53,951 nt of DNA from Folioceros fuciformis (GCA_049999805.1 JBNGIO010005069.1:1-53951), one strand, 5' to 3'; positions 25,776 through 36,800 are shown, numbered from the stretch's first letter. The notes: generated from the sequence alone by a model not told the origin. Made by a program: numbers and translations.

Positions 25776-27194
25776 ATGGCGTCCTTAGAAAACGTCATGT
25801 TCAACATAGAGAAGTTAGATGGTACTAACTTCCCGTTCTGGAAAGAACAAGTCTACAATGTTCTAGTGCAGAAGAAGCAGATCAAGCCGATAAAGTTGCT
25901 AGGAGTGAAACCCATTAGCATGACTCAGGATGAGTGGCAGGATCTAGATGAGCTTGTTAGGTCTACGATCATGCTAACATTGTCGAAGTCGGTCTACTTC
26001 AATGTGAAAGACAAGACCACAAGTTACGAGCTATGGCAGAAGTTGTGTGACCTGTATGAGAAGCAAAGTGCAGCTTCTCAAGTGTACTGGTTGAAACAGC
26101 TGGTGGACTTGAAGATGAAGGAAGGGACGAGGACGTTCGATCATCTGAATGAGTTCAATACCATTTTCAGCCAGCTCTTAGCTCAAGGTATCTCGTTCCC
26201 AGATTCCGTGAGAGCTATGTTTCTGTTGGATACATTACCAGAGAGCTGGGACACCTTTCGTACCGCTCTGAGTAATTCTGCTCTTGCCAGTGGTCTTACC
26301 GTTGTAAATGTAGAAGGTAGCCTATTAACAGAGGAGGTGAATAGGAAGAACATGGAACCTTCGAAAGGTTCCAATGACCTCATGGTGAGAGGAAGGTCCA
26401 CTTCAAAGGGGAAGTACAAGGAGCGAAGTCTTTCCCGTAGTAAGTCTCGTACTCGTAACAATGTTGAATGTTATCATTGTCACAAGAAGGGTCATATCAA
26501 CAGGGACTGCGAGAAGTTCAAGAAGGACAAAGAAAAGGAAAAGAAGCAGAGCGACAACAAGGCGAGGTCAAGTACCAAGCCTAACGAGGTGAATTCTGTT
26601 AACGATGGAGATGTTCTTATCTCTTCTTCCTTCGATTCTGCACAACTGACAGCCGTGGATAGTCATTTATTCTCTAATTGGATAATTGACTCTGGAGCAT
26701 CTTTCCATGTTACTCTGCATAGGGAGTGGTTTAGCACTTATGATGCTACTAGAAAAGGATGTGTTCGGCTTGGAAATAACTACGCATGCGAGATTGCAGG
26801 CGTTGGTGATGTGCAGCTGAAGTTCCACAACGGATCTTCATTCACATTGAAGGATGTTAGGCATGTTCCGAAGTTGACAAAAAACATGATTAGCGCAGGG
26901 CAGTTGGATGACGCTGGCTACCACTGTTGGTTTGGAGATAATTCTTGGAAGGTCTCCAAAGGTTCTCTTGTGTTAGCTCGCGGATCGAAGTATGGCACTT
27001 TGTACTCACTTCAGGTAACCACTGTCAAGGATCATGTGATTTGTGTAACGGAACAGCCAAGTGTTTCCTTATGGCATAGTCGGTTAGGACATATGTCTCA
27101 AAAAGGAATGAAGATCTTATCTCGTTTTGGTTACGACCCTGCTTTTGACTTGTCCGATTTCTCTGTGTGTGAGCACTGTTTATATGAGAAATAG
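25776..27194 (+). pseudogene. Inner copia gag-protease part of the polyprotein
   Basis: 472 codons from ATG. Order: gag domain of the copia type (FNIEKLDGTNFPFWKEQVYN.., residues 9-190), CCHC zinc knuckle CYHCHKKGHINRDC (about 232-245), aspartic protease with IIDSGASFHVT (Asp about 305), and the GAG-pre-integrase segment SLWHSRLGHMSQKGM (about 430). The frame ends at TAG 27192-27194, but the same frame continues straight into integrase, so this stop is a point mutation in an originally single polyprotein. In the cell the product would form virus-like particles that package the element RNA. Confidence 0.9.
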
Positions 27195-28117
27195 ACGAAG
27201 TTACCACATGGAGCAAGAGGTAAACACAAACGTAAACCTCTTGAGTTGGTTCACAGTGACATTTGTGAACCTATGCCCACTATATCATTAGGCGGTGCAT
27301 CTTATTTTGTCTCTTTCATTGATGACTTCTCACGCAAGGTGTGGATTTATCCTTTGAGGAAAAAAGATGATGTTCTGACAGTGTTTCAGAAATTCATCAC
27401 CCTTGTGGAGAATCAGTCTAGCCTCCGACTGAAGTGTTTAAGGACAGACAATGGGGGAGAGTATGTCTCCAAGGCTTTCCAGTCATTCTGTGATTCTAAG
27501 GGAATCAAGAGAGAATTGACTGCGCCGTATACTCCTCTCCAGAATGGTGTGGCTGAACGGATGAACAGGACCATCCAGGAGAGGATGCGTACTTTGTTGT
27601 CAAACTCTGGATTGCCTAACGGATTTTGGGCAAAAGCAGTAGTTACGGCAGTGCATCTTATTAAGAGATCTCCTAATAGGGCTGTGAAAGAACAGGTTCC
27701 AGAGGAGATGTGGTCTGGCAAGAAGCCATCATACAAGCATCTACGAGTGTTTCGCTGCGAGGCATACTACCATGTTCCGAAAGAGTTTCGGGATAAGTTG
27801 GCACCCAAGTCCAAGAAATGTATTTTTTTTGGCTATGGTGAATCTGGTGAGATGGGATATCATCTATGGGATCCAGAAGCCAAGAGGATGGTTCGGAGCA
27901 ATGATGTGTTCTTCAATGAGACCAAGATGCACAAGAAGCCTACTCCAACTGTGGAGGTGCGACGGGTGGTGTTTCAAGAAGATGGATTTGACTGTCCCGT
28001 GCAGGTTGAACGTCGTGATGTGCAGGAACAAGTTCCTCCACTTGTACAAGAGGAGAGAGGGCAACTAGCTCCGGTCGAGGTGCCAGCGCTTCGTGTTGAA
28101 ATAGTACCACAGGCCTA
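27195..28117 (+). pseudogene. Inner copia integrase part of the polyprotein
   Basis: Same frame as the gag part. RNase-H-fold integrase core with the DDE triad in ELVHSDICEP, RTDNGGEY and NGVAERMNRT, followed by the C-terminal copia domain (LRVFRCEAYYHVPKE, KSKKCIFFGYGE). The zinc-binding HHCC module ends just before the stop at 27192. The frame closes at 28116-28118 where an unrelated structured insertion begins. Confidence 0.9.
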
Positions 28118-28334
28118 GAAGGACTCCATAGTTCCTTACTTATGGTGCACAGGATGCTACATATATAGCCTTCAGGCGGGGCAACCCTCGATAAGGTAAG
28201 CCTTAGTCTCGAGGGTGCAATATTCTGATAACACTTAGATGATAGATAACTATGAGTTCAATATGGGATAATCTACACTATCCTAAGTGTTGTATGCTCT
28301 TAATAACAATTCAGTTAGAGCTTGATTTCTAACA
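28118..28334. other. About 217-bp structured insertion inside copia pol
   Basis: Non-coding sequence between VEIVPQA and LRRSGRISRPPDRY, two parts that are normally contiguous in copia polyproteins. It holds two inverted repeats: ACCCTCGA..TCGAGGGT (28184-28216) and AACACTTAG..CTAAGTGTT (28230-28291). Origin unknown (small non-autonomous transposon or intron-like); no clear target duplication. Confidence 0.6.
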
Positions 28335-29476
28335 CTTCGTAGGTCGGGAAGGATCTCACGTCCTCCTGACAGGTATGTTGCATCTCTTGATTATGTCATG
28401 CTGACGGATTGTGGGGAGCCCTCTTGTTATCAAGAGGCCATGTCAGTGACTGACAAGGACAAGTGGGAAAAGGCGATGCAGTCGCAAATGGATTCGCTCC
28501 ATAAGAACCAACCTTGGGAGTTGGTTCGGTTGCCTAGGGGTAAGAAGGCGTTGCCATGCAAATGGGTGTATAAGATGAAGGAAATACCCCATTATGGCAA
28601 ACCCAAGTACAAGGCACGATTGGTTGCTAAGGGTTTTAAGCAACAGCAAGGTATTGACTTTGATGAGATTTTCTCACCGGTTGTCAAAATGATCACCTTG
28701 CGATGTGTTCTTGGTCTGGTTGCGAGGCTCGACAGGGAACTTGTCCAAATGGATGTGAAGTCGGCATTTTTGCATGGTGATCTTCAGGAAGAGGTATACA
28801 TGCAGCAACCAGAGGGTTTCATTGAGAAGGGCAAAGAGAATCTGGTGTGCAAGTTACAGAAGAGCCTTTATGGTTTGAAGCAGGCACCCAGGGAGTGGTA
28901 TTTCAAGTTCCACTCATTTATGCTTTGTCAAGGCTACAAGCGTAGCGATGAGGATCATTGCCTCTATACGAAGCAAGCTAAGGATGGAAGCTTGCTCATT
29001 CTGGTCCTCTATGTGGATGATATGCTAATTGCTGGGACTAACAGTGATGAGATTTCAGCGTTGAAGTCAAAGTTGAATGGTCGCTCTGACATGACAGACT
29101 TAGGAGAGGCAAGCCATATTCTTGGCATGCGTATTTGTCGAGACAGACAGAAGTGTTTGTTGTACTTGTCTCAGACTAAATACATTAACAAAGTGCTTCA
29201 ACGTTTCAATATGGAGAAGGGGAAGGTCTTAAGTACTCCGTTGCCTCCATATGTGAAACTTTCGAGCAAGGATTGCCCAAGTTCTGCGGAGGATAAAGCT
29301 GAAATGGAGAAGGTTCCATACTCTTGAGCTGTAGGGAGTTTGATGTATGCAATGATTGCTACACGTCCTGACATTGTTGTCAAAATTCACACCAGTCAGA
29401 ACCCTGCAGATGTTCTTACCAAGGGGCTCTCTACGGAGCAATTCGCACAAGCTTGCACACTCATGGGCATGAGGTA
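28335..29476 (+). pseudogene. Inner copia reverse transcriptase; RNase H deleted
   Basis: RT fingers and palm are complete: WEKAMQSQMDSLHKN, PCKWVYKMK, KARLVAKGFKQ, DVKSAFLHG, catalytic YVDDMLIAG (about 29009-29035), then MTDLGEASHILGM. TGA at 29325 replaces a codon in PYS-AVGSLMYAMIATRPDI. Directly after RPDIV the frame jumps to VKIHTSQNPADVLTKGLS, the extreme C-terminus, so the complete RNase H domain (about 180 residues) has been deleted near 29378. Without RNase H it could only be mobilised in trans. Confidence 0.9.
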
Positions 29477-29519
29477 GACCACTCTCCTATGAAGGTAAAT
29501 TGGCCTTTAAGTGGGAGGT

Positions 29520-29798
29520 TGTAGGGTTATTTAAGCCCAATGTGCTTAGACTAATGTAATTAGTCTAAGATTAGTGTCTAATTAAATACCATTAGTTTAG
29601 ATTAGCTTAAGCTAATCTTTAGGAAGCTTCTTACATAGCTTCCTGTGAGCTTCTTGTGAAGCTTCCTTGGGAGCTTTTCTAGAGGGTATAAATACCCTCT
29701 TGAGCTCCCTTTGCAATAGAGCTATGAGAGACACTGTGAGACCTATCTTTCTCCTCTCCTCTTCTCCTTCATCATGTGGCTCCCTTTCCGATCCTTCA
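29520..29798 (+). repeat. Inner copia 3' LTR
   Basis: 279 bp. Compared with the 5' LTR it lacks two copies of the 23-bp unit and part of the CT tract. It has an extra perfect 18-bp palindrome (29600-29617). Confidence 0.93.
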
Positions 29799-29803
29799 TT
29801 GCA

Positions 29804-29892
29804 CGTGTCACCCATAGCCTCTGCTTGTGTCTGCTAACTGTGTTGATCCTGTGCGTTGCCTAGGCAGCGTTGTGTCTGAGCTGTTTCCTTCA
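29804..29892 (+). repeat. Outer copia 5' LTR, right part
   Basis: Continuation of 24722-24902 after the inner element; corresponds to 34229-34301. It has about 12 bp (taggcagcgttg) not present in the 3' LTR. The primer binding site follows directly. Confidence 0.9.
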
Positions 29893-29948
29893 TGGTATCA
29901 GAGTAGGAACACTAATCGTGAGACTTCATAAGAGAGGATGGAGTTGTG

Positions 29949-32900
29949 ATGGCGATGGGCTCAGTAACCACCGCGGCCTTGAGGACGCGGGTGTTTGATG
30001 GAACGGAGTTCCATGTATGGAAAAGGTCCATGAAGGTTCTACTGAAAGGTAGAGGACGAGTATGGCATTGCCGAGGGCAAAGAGCCGAAACCCGAAGATG
30101 AGGGGAGAGCGTAGAGAGAATGGATGCGGAGAGACCACAAGGGTACAGCTCTCCTATATATGAATCTCTCTATGGCAGTCCAGTTGAAGGTCGGAGAACC
30201 AGACAAGGGCACGGAGCACATTTGGAATCTTCTCGATGAGAAATATGGTCAGAAGGGAGCAGGTGAAGTATTTCACCTGTTTTGTCATATGACAACATTG
30301 AAGTATTCAGACGGAGACGATTTGCGAAAGTACATCGGCACCTTTCACGGACTGTTTACAACGCTAGCATCAGCTAACGAGCGCTCCGCTATCCAAGAGG
30401 ACATACAGAAGATGTTTCTATATCGTTCTATGCACGAAGCTTGGTCAGGGTTCATAGATTTCCTAATAGCCCAAGACACTCTCACATGGGAGGAGGCCAC
30501 CTCTAAGATGTTGGCGAAGGAGACTCGCCAATCGGACGCAATGGCGGGATCTTCAACTAGTTCGGAGCATTCGATGTTCATCAAGGGGAAGGGACGGAAC
30601 AACCGAAACAAGGACAAGCAGGGGGAGTCCTCACAAGGACAGAAGGACAAGAGAATAGTGAAGAGGGGACAATGCCGGAAATGCTTCAAGTATGGTCATT
30701 ATGAGAAGGATTGCAAGGATCGAAAGACCGCACATCTCACGGAGGGTGAGAGTAAAGGTGAGGTTACGGAGGAAATGCTCACAGAAGAAGTATCGCACGT
30801 GTGCTATAGTACACAAGCGAAACGATACCTGACGATAGATTCTGCATGTACATCCTTTATGGTAAAGGATAAAGAGCTCCTTCAAGACTACAGGAGGGAG
30901 AAGACAGTGGTGCGCCTAGGGAACGGCAGCGAGATAGGCGTCGAGGGTGTGGGGGAGTACAGGCTCAGATTGCTCAACGGCAAGGTCAAGGCAATGGAAG
31001 GAGCGTTGTTTGTACCACATCTACATAGAAATCTCATGTCCGTCGCATCATTGACCGATGCAGGTCTGCAGGTCCTTTTTTACGAAGAAGGAAGTTTTGT
31101 TTCTGAAGAATGGACAAATGCACGGCGATGTGGTGGCAAAAGGCCACCGCACAAGGAACTTGTACCAGATGGAGGTTCCCAACGACCAAGAAGTTCTGAC
31201 AGTGTCGGAGAAATGTGGAAATGCCTTACTATGGCATAGACGGTTTGGGCATACCAACTTGAAGTTTCTCCTGGAGATGGAGCGGAAGAAGCTTGTGACA
31301 GGAATGGAGCTCTAGAAGGCAGAACTTGGTTTGTGTGACGCTTGCATGAAAGGCAAGCATCCCCAAAGATCTTATGTTTCAATCACGAAGAGAGCAAAAG
31401 AAGTCTTAGAACTTGTCCACTCTGATCTTTGCGGACCAATGCAAGTGGAAGCAAGGATGATACAGGCGAAATACTATATTTCGTTTATCGATGACTACAG
31501 TAGGAGAACAGCGGTGTATTTCCTGCGGAAGAAGAGTGATGCCCTCCAAGCATTTCAAATGTTCAGGGCGACCGTGGAGAAACAAACCGGAAAGAAGTTG
31601 AAGAAACTTCGAACTAATGGGGGAGGAGAGTATTTGAGCAAACTCTTCAAGGATGAATGCACAGCGGCCAGAATTGAGAGGCAGTTGACGACAAGGTACA
31701 CGCCACAACAGGCAGGGATCGCCGAGCGGAAGAATCGTACCATCTGCAATGGCAATAGGAGTATGCTAGCGGAAAGCAGGATGCCAAAATATTTTTGGGC
31801 AGATGCAGTGGCAACGGCGGTACACGTACAAAATATGTCAATTACCATGGCGCTAGGCGGCTCCATGACACCCCAAGAAGCTTAGTTTGGTGAGAAACCT
31901 AATGTCTCACACTTGCGAGTGTTTGGCTGTCTAGCATATGTGCATGTTCCTAAGCAACTACAGAAGAAGTTGGACGGCAGAAGCATCAAGTGCAGCTTCA
32001 TTGGTTATGCGAGTGAGCGAAAGGCCTACAGATTGTGGGATCCCGTCAGCAAGCAGGTGTATGAAAGTTCTGATGTCGTGTGCGCTGAGAACAACTTCGG
32101 AAGTCATGCGGAGAGCACGGCTGTTTACACGGATCTCGACTCTGAGTTTATCCATGACACCTTCCTTGTTCTAGATCCACCAACGATAGCAGAAGAGGAT
32201 CACCACATACCGAAGGGTGATGGTGAGGACATTCCAGCAGATGAGGTCATACCACCTATTGTTCCCACAGGAATTCTCGGAGGAGGAAATCCAGAAGGAG
32301 CACAACAGCAGCAGCAAGTTGAGGAGTTAGTTCCAGCATTGAAGGACGCAGAGGGCGAACCAACAGCAGTTATTCCGAGACGGTCGACAAGGGTCCAACT
32401 GCCTTTGCGGAAGGTCCTTGAGAATGCCCAGCTCAACATGGTGAGCGGACCAGAATGGTGTTTTCTTCTCGAAGATGATATCCCGCTCACAATTGAGGAA
32501 GCATGAAACGGACCTAAAGGTGAGTTCTGGAATGAAGCTATTCGTACTGCGTATAATTCGATGCTTGAAAACAACGTTTGGATGTTGGTTGATTTGCCAC
32601 CTGGAAGAAAAGCCGTCGACTGCAAGTGGACTTTTATGAAGAAGTACAATGCTGACAGAGCTCTGGAAAGGCACAAGGCGAGATTAGTGGCTCGCGGTTT
32701 CACCCAAGTGAAAGGGCTGGACTACGAGGAGACCTTCTCCCCGGTAGTTCGCATGAACAGCTTGCGAACCTTATTTGCTGTGGCGGCAAAGCAGGACTGG
32801 CACATACATCATTTGGACGTTACGACTGCATTCCTTTACGGTGAGTTTGTCGAAGACTATATGCGGCAACCTCCAGGTTTCGAGGTTCTGGGCATGGAGG

Positions 32901-34024
32901 ATAAGGTGTGCAAACTTCTTCGGTCCATTTACGGTTAAAAGCAATCCGCCTTACGATGGTTTATGAGATGCGACAAAGCCCTAAAGCTTTTGGGGTTTAC
33001 ACCATCTTCCGTTGACTCGAACGTCTACATTAAGAAGGTTGGTGATGTTCACCTGGTACTCGTCTTGTATATGGACGATGCCCTCATTTTCGGGAACAAC
33101 TTGTCTGAAATCCAAGAGGTTAAGCGACAATTGGGAATGAGTTTCCGGATGCGTGATCTTGGAGAGGCAACTTTCTTTCTGTGTATGCATATCCATAGGG
33201 ATAGACAGAAGCGAATGATTCACATCAGCCAGCCTAGGTTTGCTTCTCTTATTCTGAAAAAGTTCGGTATGCACAACTGCAAGCCCATAAGTTCCCCCAT
33301 GGAACCCGGACTCCGCTTGTTTGAGACCGACTTTTCTGAGGACCCTATTCCGGAGGACGTCCCCTTCCGGGCCCTCATTGGCAGCCTAATGCACCTTATG
33401 GTTAGCACCCGTCCAAATCTGTGTTATGCGGTGATTACGCTCAGCCAATTCTCCGGATGCTACACCACAACCCATTGGCAACTTGCAAAGCGGATTCTAC
33501 GGTATCTTCAAGGCACCATCCCTTACGGCATCACCTATGATGGAAATGGCTTTGCAACAAATCTTCAGGTTTACACTGATGCCAGTTGGGGCACCAACAA
33601 GGATTCCCGATCTACCACATGATGTTGTTACATGCTATGCGGAGGAGCCGTCGGATGACTCAGCAAGAAACAATCAGTTGTCGCACGCTCCTCGGCCGAG
33701 GCCGAATACATTGCCCTATCCATTGGGGGAGCCGACATCGCATGGTTCAAACAACTTCTTGCAGATATTGGCATAGTCACGGGGAAACCTATCCAAGTTT
33801 TTGTTGATAGCATGAGCTCAATTGCTCTTGCTCATCGACCCGGTTTTCAACCTCGCACTAAGCACATTCCCATACACTTTCATTTTGTGCGTGATTTAGT
33901 CGACAAAGTCATGCTTCAAATCTCATACCTCCGCACCGAGGAGGTGGTGGCGGATATCTTCACCAAGGCGCTCAGTGGCGCAAAGTTCGCCCGTTTTCGT
34001 TCAAATCTTGGCATCGGTAAGTAG
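29949..34024 (+). pseudogene. Outer copia gag-pol polyprotein, heavily mutated
   Basis: Domain order: gag (FDGTEFHVWKRSMKVLLKG, then LNLL-like EHIWNLLDEKYG), knuckle CRKCFKYGHYEKDC, protease TIDSACTSFM (DSG reads DSA), pre-integrase LLWHRRFGHTNLKFL, integrase core (VHSDLCGPM; RTNGGGEY where RTDNGGEY is expected, so the second catalytic Asp is lost), RT with YMDDALIF, RNase H start YTDASWG, and the C-terminal RTKHIPIHFHFVRD and VADIFTKALS. Frameshifts lie near 30050, 31070 and 33620. In-frame stops are near 31313, 31883, 32504 and 32936. It cannot encode its own transposition proteins. Decay is clearly older than in the nested copy. Confidence 0.9.
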
Positions 34025-34043
34025 CTTTAGCTTGAAGGGGGAG

Positions 34044-34301
34044 TGTTAGAGATTCAATCCTCTCATACTCACTCTCGTATATTAGGATATATTAGGATAT
34101 TGCACTCTCGAGTCTAGGGCTTACCTTCTCGATAGTTGCCCAGCCTATAGGCTATATATGTAGCACACTGTGCACCATATTGCCTTGTACTTTCGAGTCC
34201 ATCTAAGCCAGTGGTGCTATTGCGCGTGTCACCCATAGCCTCTGCTTGTGTCTGCTAACTGTGTTGATCCTATGTGTTGCCAGTCTGAGCTGTTTCCTTC
34301 A
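34044..34301 (+). repeat. Outer copia 3' LTR
   Basis: 258 bp, uninterrupted. It supplies the empty-site sequence for the inner insertion (gctattgcgcgtgtc near 34217-34231) and contains ggctatatatgtagcac as a possible TATA region. Confidence 0.93.
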
Positions 34302-36800
34302 TTCCCACTTCCACTTGGCTCGGATGCCCACGCATTCGTGTAGCGTTGCTTCTGCTCGTGGGATGTTGGTATGCCAATTGCCCGGACAATAAGTGAGAAT
34401 TCAATAGGTTGTGAGAAATGCGAAGATCAAGTAAAGCCGTGAAGTAAAGTCACTCACGGATGCGACCACATGCCTGCTGAATTCGCGGCCCTGTTCCTTC
34501 GATGCTTTGTCCGTTATGTCGACGATGGTGTCGAAGATGCCCATGGAAACGATGCGCTGCGTGTGGTTGGTGTGGTCGATCATGGGCGGGTCCCAGCTGC
34601 AGAAGCACGTCGGAGGGGTTGAAGCAAGTAATTGCAGGCAGTGAGAGCTGGAAAGCTAGTTCGGTGCTGGTGGGTTGAGTGACGGGGTTGAGAATGGTTA
34701 CGACTGGGTGACCGGCTAGCAACAGCACCTTTTGGTAGCAGCCTGGAATCGGTCGAGCTCGTCCTGGGGAACTCCCGACACGTTGGTGTAATCGTCAAGT
34801 ACCGTGGCCAGGACCATGAGCTGGGCCCTGACCCTCCGCACCGCAGCCATCTCGGGCTCGAAGTCTGTTGCAGCCGCGCACGGGAAGCCTGGAATCACGT
34901 TGTGGCGAGCAAATGGGAGACGATTGAAGCGACATTCTGCTACCCATCTCCATACGGACGCATTAGAAGCAAAGTGAAGGCAAATTCAAGACTCAGTTCC
35001 TCGAAACTGGAAGGGACTTTAAGTGCCCTTACTCCTTCAATGCGTTCAGCTCCGCGTGGTACGGATTGCAACAAATTGAAGTCTGCTTTCGCAAGGGATA
35101 GGAATGTTGAATTGCAGACGCTATACATCCTGTACAAATTTGGAAAAGGGTGGATACAGTTACATCGGTACCCAACGGATTGCTCAGTCTCAACTGTCAG
35201 GCGTTGATCCGTAGGTGAGAGCCAATGTGAAACGGAAGCAACCCACCTGTTGAGGCTTTTGAAGATCCACACGTCATCAGGGCCGTAATGATCGATGTAA
35301 GCCCTGGTCTCAAACCGAGGCAAGCTGGCGTACCAGGGCCAGCTCAAAGCGTACTCCAGCTCTCCTCGGAGATCTCTGGATACGACCCACCTGTCCGATA
35401 CCTGCGGCTGTCGCAATTTCTCCGGCAGATGAAAGCGCGTGTACTCCTAGGCCTTGTCCAGCAAGTCCTCGTCTGGGAAACGCATTGTGGACGCGCGGTG
35501 CAGATTGAACATGGGGGTGACATCGGTGTCCAGGTCGCACCCGTGGTCGACCTAGCACGAGAAGTGGTCTCCCTTGCAGAAAGCCTTGAACACACATGCA
35601 TGCGTTGTACACAGACAGCAGCGCGATGAGCGGTAGCAAGCTCAAGGACCCAAAACGGGAAGACACATTGCGTGTAATGTACATGTACAGTCGGGTCAGG
35701 GAACCTGCAGAGACAGGATAGCCGTGCTGGCGCAGCAAGCGAAAGTCCATGCTGGTGTCGTCCAGGTCGGTTACAGTGCAATCGGTGGCCCAGCTCAGGC
35801 CCCGTTCTGTCCAACGCTGGAAGGCGAAGTCCAGGATGTCCTTGATCTCGGACTTGAAATAGCGCGCAATTCCCAGGCGCTGCAGTCTGTCGACGATCCA
35901 CAGCCGCTCGAAGATATCGAGCGGCGACAGGTTGGGGATAACACCCCCCGTTGTCTTCACCAGCAGGGTGAGGTAGTGCAGCGCCTTGCTGTCGCCGGTG
36001 TGCATGTACAAGCAGGCGGTCCCGGCGGGAGAGGTGAGCATGTGGCCCGCCGGCGACTGCAGCCGCCGAATCTTGTCCCAGTCTATGCCCTCCAGCGCGT
36101 CCATCCCTTCCAGCGACGCCAGGAGCGTCGTCGCCTGCGAATGCATCAAATCCACCGGAATCTGCTTCAGCTTGTGCTCGCGATCCCACAGAAGCTTGCT
36201 GATGGCGGCCTCGTTGTACGGGAGATCGAGCTGGAGCGCGGTCGCCCGCTCCAGCATCGCCGGGAACACCATCTCGAATCCCACGGTTCTGTGGATGTGG
36301 TCCTCGGAATCCAACTGGTGCACATGTTGCCAGATGAATGCGCATCCTTTCCGCACCGCATCGGGATGCACACTCCATGTTCGCAGCGCTACTACGCAAG
36401 CCAGAGTCACCACCAGGCGATCGTAGATGTTGAACAACGGCGCGTCACCCGCCCAGCAGCCTTCCGGCAGCTGCGAATGCCCCATCCACTCCAGTGCCTT
36501 GGGGAAGTGCGGCCCGTGGACGCCGGCCACCGCCGGCACCATGGCCACCCAGGCGGCATCGTAGGGGCTCCCGGAGATGGCCCCGTCACCGAGAGACCGA
36601 AGCATACTGTGGATGCTTCGGATCGACTCCTGCATCTCGGGATGCGGATGCAGATGTGCATCACGTCCATCATTCGGAGGTGCCACATGGCTAGCCCGCT
36701 GCGGCGCCTCCACCTCGTAACCGGCCACAGCTGCTTGTGAACCCGTGGCCTGAGCGTGCAGCGGCCCATGGCAATGCGCAGGGACGACTGCACTTGCCAT
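34302..36800 (-). pseudogene. Diterpene synthase (CPS/KS-type, gamma-beta-alpha), 5' portion
   Basis: Plastid-type diTPS. Class II activity would cyclise geranylgeranyl diphosphate to a copalyl-type diphosphate; class I would ionise it further. One exon (about 35715-36800) encodes a transit-like N-terminus, SPYDAAWVAMVP, a QW-like PEGCWAG, SLEGMDALEGIDWDK, RLGIARYFKSEIKD and the class II motif DLDDT (35757-35768). Further exons: 35247-35584 (MFNLHRAS, WPWYASLPRFETR, DDVWIFKSLNR), about 35060-35129 (LAKADFNLLQ), 34729-34888 (EPEMAAVRRVRAQ; LDDYTN at the DDxxD site, last Asp to Asn), 34458-34596 (KASKEQGREFSRHVV), 34302-34351 (AKWKWE). TAG stops in frame at 35552-35554 and 35447-35449 kill it. 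The exon at 34302 resumes at 24721. Confidence 0.9.

Larger units (their letters stand above)
24903..29798 (+). mobile_element. Inner Ty1/copia LTR retrotransposon, nested and defective
   Basis: LTRs 24903-25239 and 29520-29798 start TGTAGGGTTAT and end CCGATCCTTCA. The primer site ctggtatcagagcg follows the 5' LTR and a purine tract (aagtgggagg) precedes the 3' LTR. The 5-bp target duplication TTGCG (24898-24902) / TTGCA (29799-29803) differs by one G-to-A change, and the outer 3' LTR shows the uninterrupted site, proving the insertion order. Internal defects: TAG at 27192, an insertion at 28118-28334, TGA at 29325, and loss of the whole RNase H domain near 29378. It is far less decayed than the outer element. 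Confidence 0.93.
24722..34301 (+). mobile_element. Outer Ty1/copia LTR retrotransposon (host of a nested copia)
   Basis: Starts TGTTAGAGATTC and ends ..TTTCCTTCA. The 5' LTR (24722-24902 plus 29804-29892) is split by the inner element. A tRNA-Met-type primer site tggtatcagag follows at 29893; a purine tract (gaagggggag) precedes the 3' LTR (34044-34301). Internal order gag, protease, integrase, RT, RNase H identifies Ty1/copia. Coding capacity is destroyed by many stops and frameshifts. No 5-bp target duplication is visible (GTCTT before, TTCCC after). It sits inside a diTPS exon. Confidence 0.9.

Noticed and set aside
35724-36740. 338-codon plus-strand open frame opposite the diTPS exon
   Set aside because: The minus strand carries the recognisable diTPS sequence with its motifs; the plus-strand frame is a GC-rich antisense shadow with no domain.
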